A stretch of 64,000 nucleotides of DNA from Congeria kusceri (taxonomy: Eukaryota; Mollusca; Bivalvia; Myida; Dreissenidae): assembly GCA_027627225.1 (NCBI GenBank), contig CM051025.1, forward strand, positions 69,528,069 through 69,592,068. Reading direction: 5' to 3'. Positions 45,001 to 57,000 of the stretch are shown in pieces. The notes under the pieces were generated by a model. That model made no database searches. It had not been told where the DNA came from and worked only from the letters and a program-made list of their open reading frames with translations. Numbering within the stretch: position 1 is the stretch's first letter; each line of letters opens with the position of its first letter. The position numbers and the translations under genes were made by a program.

Positions 45001-48000
45001 GACAGCGAGTTCCAAATTGCAAACATTTCCCTTTGTCATAGAATAATGCCAAGACTATCCAACAGACTTATTTTCACCAAGACACTCCTAATGATGTGAT
45101 TAATAAAACATGGAGAGCCGGCGTACCTGTTGTGATGACGAACTCCTTCCCACTCAGTATGTGGTGTAACATCATCTTCAACTCGTACGGCGACAGGTTC
45201 AACAAGTGATCTGACGCGTCTTCGCCTGCAGAGACACATGTACTCAAATAAGTAACTTACTACATGTTTCTTATTTCAATTTAGTTTTTGCTGCCTTGAT
45301 AATTACTTTTGAAGCTCTTTTCTTAAGATTTAAAAGATGAAGTGTGAATTTTTCGCTTTTTTAAATGGGGCACGAACAGACTGTAAACAAATACAAGATT
45401 TTATATTCCAGATTGTTCCATCTATATATCGTATATTGCATATATGAGCACTATACTTTGTTGTTGACACATTTAATACAAGAAAGTCTGCTACCTGAGC
45501 ACTTGAAGAGTCGAGCCATTTCACTGGCCATCACCTGAATAATGAGTCCCACCCTCATACGCAGCATTTCTTTGAACAACTTGGGCTCCGTCCGAATAAA
45601 CATCGCCAAGTATACCAATATCTCCTGCAAATGGGGTAATAAAGAAAACAGTCTTGTTGTCACTGAAATCTGCATTACATACATGAATGTTTTGTTTTTT
45701 TAACCAATCAGGTTTCAGAATGACAAAAGTATTTGGAAGGCAGTATCTGCGAAAGTCTGCCACACCTAGGACAAAACAGGTGTTAAATGCCAGAAAAATG
45801 ACCAGAACACTGGCTCTCATTACTGGTAAGGATTTCTGGTCAGGTATCTGCTTGCAAGCTATATCATTTTGAGGGGCCAATCATATGTAGTTATGGCAAG
45901 TAATAAGCCATATACGGTGAACGTTCCCACACCCTGGCAGCCATGTTTTTTAATGAATCAAAATAATTCAACGAATTTGTAGACAGTCACCCAAGAAACA
46001 TGGCTGTGAAAGTATTTCAAAATCCAGTAAGTTGTTTCTGACATGAAGAGTGTCAAAGTTGCCTCTACAGCCATATACGGTCAAATTTCCCCAAGCCCTT
46101 GATGGCCATGTATTTTTTAATGAATCAAAATTATTTTTAGGAATTTGGTAGACAGTCAAGCTAGGAACATTTCTGTTAATGTTTTTGAAATTCAGTAAGT
46201 GGTTTCTGAAAAGAAGACTGTCAAAGTTGCCTATACAGCCATATAGGGTCAAACTTTCCCCACCCCGTGGCCATGTTTTTTGATGAATCAAAATTATTTT
46301 AATGAATTTTGTAGACAGTCACCCATGTAACAAAGGCAGTCCAAAGAACAGCTATATCCCCAGCCATGATCCTTCATAAGATTTTAAAGGTGACTTTGAA
46401 AGTATAACACTGACCTTCTTTCATGAAAATTCCTTAAAGGGCAATGGAGATATGGCGCTGACACAAAAATGGAGGCTCAAACATTTGACCTTTAAGTGTG
46501 ACCTTGACCTTGAGCTGGCAAGACTGCTCTATGCCTTCTGCACATGGCCTCAATGCAATAAACATTTGAGCCAAGTTTCATGAAAATCCTTCAAAGGGCA
46601 TAGGAGATATGAAGCACGCATAAATGGAGGCTCAAACATTTGACCTTCAAGTGTGACCTTGATCTTGATGTGGCATGACTGCCTCATGCCTTCTGCACAT
46701 TGCCTCAATGTGACCTTGATCTTGATGTGGCATGACTGCCTCATGCCTTCTGCACATTGCCTCAATGTGATAAACTTTTGCGGCAAGTTTCATGAAAATC
46801 CTTTACAGAGCACAGGATTTATAGAACGGACAGGAAAATGGAGGCTCAAACATTCAACCTTCAAGTGTGACCTTGACCTTGAGTTGGCGTGACTGGCTTA
46901 TGCCTTCTGCACATGGTCTCAATTAGTAAAACATTTGAGGCAAGTTTCATGAAAATCCTTCAAAGGGTATAGGGGATATGGAGCGGACACGAAAAACGGA
47001 CATAAAAACGGAGGCTCCAAAATTTTACCTTCAAGTGTGACCTTGACCTTGAGCTTGCATAAAAGGCCCATGCCTTCTACACATCTTCTCAATGACCTAA
47101 ACATTTGAGCCAAGTTTCATGAAAATCCTTCAAAAGGCATAGGAGATATGGAGAGGACACGAAATGGAGGCTTGAATATTTGACCTTCAAATGTGACCAG
47201 ACCTTGAGCCGGCATGACTGACTCATGCCTTCTGCACATCGTCTCAATGACCTAAACATTAGAGCCAAATTTAATGAAAATCCTTCAAACGGTATAGGAG
47301 ATATGGAGCGGACATGAAATGGAGGCTCGAATATTTGACCTTAAAGTGTGACCTTGACCTTGAGCCGGCGTGACTGACTCATGCCTTCTGCACATCATCT
47401 CAATGACCTAAACATTTGAGCCAAGTTTCATGAAAATCCTTCAAAAGGTATAGGTGATATGGAGCGGACACGAAATGGACGCGCGAATATTTGACCTTTA
47501 AGTGTGACCTTGACCTTGAGCCGGCGTGACTGACTCATGCCTTCTGCACATCGTCTCAATGACCTTAACATTTGAGCCAAGTTTCATGAAAATCCTTCAA
47601 AGGGTATAGGAGATATGGAGCAGACACGAAATGGAGGCTCAAACATTTGACCTTCAAGCCTTCAAGTGTGACCTTGACCTTGAGCCGGCGTGACTGACTC
47701 ATGCCTTCTGCACATCGTCTCAATGACCTAAACATTTGAGCCAAGTTTCATGAAAATCCTTCAAAGGGTATAGGAGATATGGAGCGGACACGAAATAGAG
47801 GCTCGAATATTTGACCTTCAAGTGTAACCTTGACCTTGAGCCGGCGTGACTGACTCATGCCTTCTGCACATCATCTCAATGACCTAAACATTTGAGCCAA
47901 GTTTCATGAAAATCCTTCAAAAGGCATAGTCGATATGGAGCGGACGCGAAATGGAGGCTCGAATATTTGACCTTCAAGTGTGACCTTGACCTTGAGCCAA

Positions 48001-51000
48001 CGTGACTAACTCATTCCTTTTGCACATCGTCTCAATGACCTAAACATTTGAGCCAAGTTTCATGAAAATCCTTCAAACGATATAGGAGATATGGAGGGGA
48101 CACAAAATGGAGGCTCGAATATTTGACCTTCAAAATGCCCTCGCCTCGAGCGGGCGTGATTGACTCATGCCTTCTGTACATTGTCTCAATGACCTAAACA
48201 TTTGAGTCAAGTTTTATGAAAATCCTTCAAAGGGTACAGGAGATATGGAGCGGACACGAAATGGAGGCTCAAACATTTGACCTTCAAGTGCGACCTTGAC
48301 CTTGAGCCAGTGTGACTGACTCATGCCTTCTGCACATTGTCTCAATGATCTAAACATTTGAGCCAAGTTTCATGGAAATTCGTCAAAGGGTAGGAGATAT
48401 GGAGCGGACACGAAAATGTTACGGACAGACGGACGGACAGACGGACTGACAAAGGGCATTCCAATAATCCCCCTCCCGATTCGCAGCGGGGGATTAATAA
48501 GAGATTACCAGATCTTGTGGACAGCAATGGATTTAGGAATTTCATGGAGACTGGGAAAGTATAATTAATAGAAACAGAAGATAACTGTACCTGTGTAAGG
48601 GAAGCTGTACTGAGGTCAGTCCCACAGGCCTCATATATGATTGAAGCAAGTTCATCTGGGGGGAGTGGGCTGAAAGAAAGTGCTGATCTTTATAGAACAG
48701 GGTTGAGACTTATTTTCACTTTATGAAATAGTGCTTGGAATCCGTATTTGTTTCCCCTAAACGGGAATGGTGGCAGAACCCTGCAGGAGGGGAAAATCAC
48801 ATCACTTTTGATGAAAAGGGGAGAATTTTACAACTCATTATTTAAGACATATTCAGTACCTGACTCTTTTTCACCCTCTACTGACTAATGACAATTGTTA
48901 CCCTAATTAATGAAAGTAAAGAAATCAAAATAAAGTAGCAAACTTGAGGCTTAAACAAGTTTATTAATAGTTTTGGATATGATGTACGATAATCTGTTTT
49001 TTTTCCCCATTTGGCGAGAGAAATTATGTTGCAAAAACAGGGGAAAAATATATACTCTTTCTGGAGAAGATTGGGGCCCTATAACAGCCCTGAAATGGTC
49101 ATAAATTGAATTACAGCACATGATTATGATAGCTTATGACATTTTTTTATTAAGAATCATTACACAACAGGAATTAGCTTAGATTATGATATCTTATTTA
49201 CAGGGATAGAAATTAGCTTAGATTATGATATCTTATTTAGAGGGATAGAAATTAGCTTAGATTATGATATCTTATTTACTTTATTATTACTAAAGAACAG
49301 TGAAATGTCTTATCCATCTTAGTATGTTAAATGCTAATGAAATACAATAATTTAGTGGAATGTAAATGCAGATAGTTTCACCCAAAACACAGGCACAAAA
49401 GTCTGTTAATACATGTATTTTAGAAGTTTACAATATGAATTTTATTAATTTTTTTTTCAAAATGTCAACTTGAATCAATTTATTGTAGTAAAGTGTTTTG
49501 TGGTGACTACAGTACACGTGCACTAACCAGGTGATGATTTTCTCCCTGTCTGGTGGCAGGCCCACTGAAAGCTGCTTCTGTCTCACCAACAGGTCAGTGG
49601 CAGCCTGGGGGGAGACACAATATATAACAAACTCTATATAAATGATTAATCTATATTTTCGACTGATTCCCATAAATTATGCAAGTTTTAATCCAGGTGT
49701 GAAACAATTCCAACCTATCGGCCTAGTGCAAGAGTTCCAAAATCATCCCTGACACCTAGTGATAACAGTTTTAACTGTTCCCAAAACGCGTATGAAATAA
49801 CTATACAATTGTTATACTTTAGCTCTGACACATAATGAATACCTGTGTATATTACAAATCTGTTACGTTGAATGTACAAGTTTCGTTAAATAGATGCAAG
49901 AATATTTCACTGATAATACAGTTCAATTTATTCACATCAATAAATAAGTGAAACACATGCATAAACCTAGTATAAATGAGGGGCATCATTGATTAAACCA
50001 GTTTTAATGCATGTGCGTAAGGTGTCGTCCTGGACTAGCCTGTGCAGTCCGCACAGGCTAATCTGGGACGGCACTTTCCATTTTTATTGTATTTTCTGTT
50101 TCAAGGAAGTATCTTCTAAACATAAATCCACTGTAGGCGGATAGTGCAATCCTTAATCCGCCTGTGCAGACTGCACAGGCTGATCCGGGACAACACTTGA
50201 CGCACATGTATCAAGCCCGGTTTTCCCACGACGCGCCTCAAATATAGGAAATAATTCAAGCGCTAAATCATGCTAATAGAGTTCAGTATTGTCAGGTTGA
50301 TTTGTCCTAGCTATACACGTACATACAAGTACATGTACATATGGATTTGTAATTACATACTGATGTAACTGTATTGAAAAATAATTTCTAAAACATGATA
50401 TATATGAAGTTGGCAGATGCTATCTCAACAGTGTGTAAATCTTTATTACCAACTGATATAGTTTCAACTACTATGTGGGAAAAAGAATGAACAACCATTT
50501 CCTTTACTGGATGTATGTCACTCGAGAGGTAAATCAGAAACAAGTTGTGTTTTTTTTGCGCAAATCCTGTCACCCAAATGAAAATTCAAATTAGAGCCTA
50601 AAATCTGTACAGAAACAACAAACCACCAAATTATGGTATTACAAAAATCTCAATGTGTGTCTACCAAGGCTAGATCCTCGACCCTCTTCTTCAACATCCC
50701 TGCTGCGTGCCTCACCAGCCACCACTGCTTCCAGTGGCCAGCCTAAAACATACAATAGAGAGCAGGCCTTGCATTAACAGAAGTCTGGGAGTAATTTACT
50801 AACAGTTTTTACCACAGGACTGTCAAAATTGAAACCATAGGATGACATTCAGCAAACCAAACCTGAAATTATTTATCTTGATTTATACACCACTTTTACT
50901 GAATTTTTTGGCATATAATCATCTAATGACAAAGAACTGACCTTAAACAAGCTTGCATTTTATATCCAATTTTGTGTCTGAAATGCTCAGGAATTCCAAT

Positions 51001-54000
51001 ATCCAACGCTTGGAAGTCAGGAATTCCAAAAATTTCCCTGTTAAACCTATCCATGTTTTGCCACAAACACCTCCCCAGCTATTTTTAACAGATTAATTTC
51101 CAATTTATTGAACATCACATACACATCACAAGCTATACCAAATTCTCTTCTGTTTAAAATAGGTTAACTGTTAAACAAGTGATATCCAAATGCAATGATT
51201 GGATAAAAATGCAGATTACTTTGCATACGCTTGACTTTTGTAGAAATGTTTATAACATACGCTTTAATCCTTTAAAAAAACAACTGGCCTTTGAACGAGA
51301 TTTGATTGTCGATGTGTTTAGCCATTCAGAAATCTAGGATTTAATTGTTTGATGGCGGTGTTTTGTTAAAACATGTCAAGGGTGTTTGTCTGAGTTTGAC
51401 CTAAGTAGGGTGGTTGTAAATCCCAAAGAATAAGTCAATTCTGCATAGCTGATACATGTATTTGTAACTTTACTCTTTGGAGGTGAACAATTTAGATATG
51501 CTATAAATGTATATTTAAAAACTGAACATGCCTCTTACCAGTCACTATTGAACAGTGTTCATTATCTAGCAAATTATGTTGATGGACATAATGTATTAAC
51601 ATGAATGTGTTGTATAAATATCATAACGGGCCTAACATGTAAAGATTATGTCTTTTTATGACCTACATGAATTACATGTACATACAATTCTTTATATATT
51701 TGCCTTGTTTGTATATGAGAATAAGCTACTGGTTGCACTATTATTTAAACTGATACATGTACTAGATATCATGATTGTTTATAAAGCCCACAATTTTTAA
51801 ACTTGGTCACCTTTTCATAGAGCTCCACTAGAAGTTCTCGCACAGTGCAGGATTTACCATCTACCTCTGTATCCCAATTGGGGCCCCTGAAATGAAGCAA
51901 TGGATTATATTTCATAATTTTTATTGTGAAGTATGAACTTTCTTATAAAATAATTCAACAAAGCAGTGACTTTATAAAAACATAATGCAATTTTAAGTTT
52001 AAAAACACTGAATACACACCGAGTTAGGCCAAAGTAAGATGAAAAATGACGTCCTTATGTTCCATTTCGCAGTATTCTTGAAAAAAAAAGGGCAATTACT
52101 CCGGTGTTTCTGGTCTGATCTAGCCCATTATCGGACCTAGCCAAGTTTTTATCTTCATACACTAACTGCAAGATTGGTTAATATTGAATAAAGACTGCAA
52201 GATTGAATAAAGAGTGAAGTCTATATCATGTACGCAAGCCAATTGTTGAGGAATTATGGCCGCCGGAAAACGCAGAAAATTCCCGCTATACCAAAAGCCG
52301 GTGCTTAGGTGAGCTAAAGATGTGTGTTGAAATAAGCTAGAATAAACCAAATAATCATCCGATAGTTTAGCAATCTTTAGATGGCAAACTCAATGTGTTT
52401 GTGAACCATATTAAAGCCCAAATAATTTAAATAAAACTACACCTACTTTTTCATGTACAAATAATGGATGATGTCGGCCTGCTCGTTGAGGTTCTGTGAC
52501 TGTGACAGCTGATCTACCAATTCGTGTATATCCACGTTGTGGTATGAGGCCTCACTGTTGAACTTGTCCATAAAGGGCCAGACCCTGTGTGAGGATTTAG
52601 GGGACCCCATGGGGCTCTGGGTGGGACTTCTGTTCGGGGTGTGCATTGGGGACCGACCATTTCCCTTCAAGTGGGGATGGGCGAGTTCTGGAATAATGTT
52701 GCAGCAGCCACGTCACAGAAACTTTAAAACAAACTTTTATTAAAATGTAAGATATAGCTGAACAACTACAGGGGTGTAATTCCAGTATTATTTCAGGGGA
52801 GGAAAATAAAATACCATACTTATAAAATGTTTCACCAAAACACATCAGTTCCAAGTTGATCCAGCAAATTTAAGCTAGATATTAATACACAATATTTGGC
52901 TTTCATAACACGGAAATCAGCTGAACAGAGGAAGAATCACACCCGCGATATTTAATTTCACACAACGGTCAGAGTGCTCAACAATAAATTCATACCAGCA
53001 TGCAGTTAAAACACCAGCCAAACTTGGGGAAATGCAATATTGAGTATGACTCATCTGTAAGCCTGGTTGTAACAAAATATAACTTACCATTAAATCTTAC
53101 TTGATTTTGGCAAAGAGAGAATTCAAACTTTCTAGGATTTTATATTATATCTAAGTGAAATGGTGAACATAAATTACCTATAGTATTTACTGACGTTTAT
53201 TGTTGAATGCAAAATGAGAATGTTAATGTCCAGTCAAAACCATTAATTCAAATTAATATACTTTAACTGGGAAACTCATTACTATGTTGATGAAAAATAA
53301 AACAGAAAATACTTTACCTTCACTAGTGTTGATCCTTGGTAGAGTGCCCTCTGTTAAAAAAACAATAACAATACGTTTTAATATTCAGTAAACAACAACA
53401 CTTATAACCAAAAATTAGTCTTCCCATTACACTACCAGAACAGACAATTCACAATTTAAAAGTCTTATACATCCAAAACAATGGCAGATGAACCCATAGA
53501 GTGGATTTGAGTGAAAACTCGATAAGCACAATTTAAAACCAAAAAATGGGGAATAAACAGTCGTTGTGGGTACTTTGGCAAAATCTTTGAAATATTTTAT
53601 ACAATATTAATTTCCACATTAAGACCAAATTGTATCCTTGTTGCTAAGCTAATATAGCACTACCGTACATTGTTAATGTAATAATTCTTTACAACTAAGC
53701 TAATATAGCACTACCGTACATTGTTAATGTAATAATTCTTTACAACTAAGCTAATATAGCACTACCGTACATTGTTAATGTAATAATTCTTTACAACACT
53801 CGATCACTTCAAACAAGTAAGCAAACTGAACAGCTAACTCTTCCACGATTCAAACTTGTAGTTATGTACTAAACTTCACAAATTCCCTTAACCAAGATTT
53901 TATAATTTATATTAAGAATTACTCTTAAATGAACATATTAAAGTTAATGTTTCTGTTAAAAATTGTTAAGAACACAATTGTTAAAATCTATAAAACATAT

Positions 54001-57000
54001 TATTATTTTTAATACAGATATGTACTTATTCTGTATCTGTGTTTTCATCAGCATAGTTTGCATGAGCGATAAAAGCATATGAGCCCAAACAAGAGCTAAC
54101 CCTAGCAATACATGATGGCATTATAAAAGCTGACATTCTTGGGAAGTGTGGCATGTGCTTAAGCAATCAGCCAATGAATACATCTATACAAACATTTTCA
54201 AAATGCATTCTTAATAATGTAATTATAAATTATACAAATTGCAAATGCTATCTATGGACATAGCACAAAAGTGCTCTAAGTGCACAATATGAAGGCTAAG
54301 CATTAAAGCAGCCAGTATGCGTAGCAAGATCATAGAATTGCTTGCCTCCCAAAGATACAATTAGGCAACAAACAGATAGAAAATTAGCACTTAGATCATA
54401 GCAAGATCAGAGAATTGCTTGCCTCCCAAAGATACAATTAGGCAACAAACAGATAGAAAATTAGCACTTAGATCATCGCAAGATCATAGAATTGCTTGCC
54501 TCCCAAAGATACAATTAGGCAACAAACAGATAGAAAATTAGCACTTAGATCATAGCAAGATCATAGAATTGCTTGCCTCCCAAAGATACAATTAGGCAAC
54601 AAACAGATAGAAAATTAGCACTTAAAAATCTTACTCGAGCTGTGTACCAAATGTATCATATATAATTGAAAAACAACCAAAAGTGTGACAAATAGACTAG
54701 GATGTCCTCATAATTTTGTGGTTGCCACATAAAATATCTCTATTCCTAAACAAATTACATTCTCCGCAATGGGATATTCTTAATAATGTTAAATGGACTA
54801 ATTTATATGCAGAATATATTAACATAATTATATGAAAACAGTTCTTATCTCTCTGATTATTTATTGAAATTAATGTTGATGTACTATTGCTGTTGAAATA
54901 TAAAGTTAAAGAATTTTAACATGAAATAAAACAAAATTAACATGACCAAATAAAAGTGCAAGATATTGCTGATAATATAATGCAGTGTGTGCATAAAATC
55001 ATGCTGCATAATAATAATGTGGCAGACTTTTGCAGAAAGAACATCACACTAGCCAGACACCACACAGACAGATATGAAGAACAGTTTCCTTGGTAACCAA
55101 CATACCGAGACATGCAACACCTTTACGTCTTGACTTCTTTGCTACCAGTGGAAAAATGTATGACAAACATATAAGTGTGTAACGAGGGGGAAACAACTGT
55201 AAAGATTTTTTAAAAAGGTGAAAAAACTGTATATACCTAGAGTTTCATCGAAGAAATCTAGAAGTGAAACAACACAGATTTTCTAAAATTAAAGTTTTTT
55301 TACTGCTTTTGGAAAGTCAAAACTTAAGCGTTATGATACTCTGGCACCAAAATATACACACTATACCTAAAGCATTTCAAGCTGATACATGTACCCCATG
55401 CTGACATATAAATAACACTCACACCTTCATCAAAGAGAAACAAAATAAGGATAATATACATGTGGTTCACTATTGTGCACTATTTCGTTAACATATTTAA
55501 CATGGACAGCAGGTTATCTGAACTAACAACAATATATGCCTGGCAATCATGAACATAAGCATTTTAAGTAACTCATTTTACTTTAGGCATAAGAACATAG
55601 CAAACAGTGGATATTCTGAAAATAATTCTCATATAAAAATGCCAAGAAATGGCAGCAACAATTGACACATCCATGAGTACCAGTATATGCTTGTTGCATC
55701 ACAAACCGTTAGTTAAAGAAGAAGAGCTGATCAAGAATGACTTCATGGATCATTTTAAAACACATAATAAGCACACATAATTTTAAGTTACTTAAATATT
55801 TAATGGACAACATTGAAACAAACTACCAATTGAATTAAGCTACAAAAAAAAATATTTCAAATTAAATAATTATAAAAGAATAATATCTAGTCCTTGTTAA
55901 TACAGCCATTGGGTGAGTACTGCTACACTCTTTTCAGGGATCATATTATTAATACATCCATTGGGCGTGTACTGCTACACTCTTTTCAGGGATCATATTA
56001 TTAATACATCCATTGGGCGTGTACTGCTACACTCTTTTCAGGGATCATATTATTAATACATCCATTGGGTGAGTACTGCTACACTCTTTTCAGGGATCAT
56101 ATTATTAATACATCCATTGGGTGAGTACTGCTACACTCTTATCAGGGATCATATTATTAATACAGCCATTGGGTGAGTACTGCTACACTCTTTTCAGGGA
56201 TCATATTATTAATACATCCATTGGGCGTGTACTGCTACACTCTTTTCAGGGATCATATTATTAATACATCCATTGGGTGAGTACTGCTACACTCTTTTCA
56301 GGGATCATATTATTAATACAGCCATTGGGTGAGTACTGCTACACTCTTTTCAGGGATCATATTATTAATACATCCATTGGGCGTGTACTGCTACACTCTT
56401 TTCAGGGATCATATTATTAATACATCCATTGGGTGAGTACTGCTACACTCTTTTCAGGGATCATATTATTTTTTTCGGTTCTGCCAGTCTGAGACCGATT
56501 GGGTTTGAAAAAGACCGATTGAAATGACAAGCAATCGGTCCGACTGGTTTTCTTGATTTATCCAGTCACTATTAAAATAATGATTATCCCCTGATTTCAA
56601 TACACAATACACACGTTTTATGGCCCAAATGCTCTGTAGGTGCGAACGCCGGTGGATCATTGATGTGTGAATGACCCCAGTTGAGTCACTATCGATCGAC
56701 AATTGGAGTGCTTTTGCAGTAGTTTGTTGACTGTGTTATATTATTGACACAGATAAAATCATGTCTGGTTACCATAGATACTGATAATAGCAGCCGCAAG
56801 TAATCCTCTTGCATTTGCTGCGCAATAATTTTATGTACTGTGCTGCATTCCTAATGATATAAATATTAATATGAAATCTATCTAAACATCATAGTAAAAA
56901 CATAGTTCAATACAATTAGTTTATTTGTTAGTTGGCTTAATTGACGTTCATGGCATCAAGTAGTTAATTACAAAATGATCATATTGTATTACATTATATT

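Noticed and set aside
32853..45624. Assignment of the kinase subunit gene to the beta subunit (PHKB)
   Set aside because: The residues [17 protein letters not shown] and [14 protein letters not shown] follow the alpha pattern; beta has diverged versions of both blocks.
55899..56454. 52-bp array considered as a CRISPR-like or promoter array
   Set aside because: No spacers; the unit is a transposon end plus flank.
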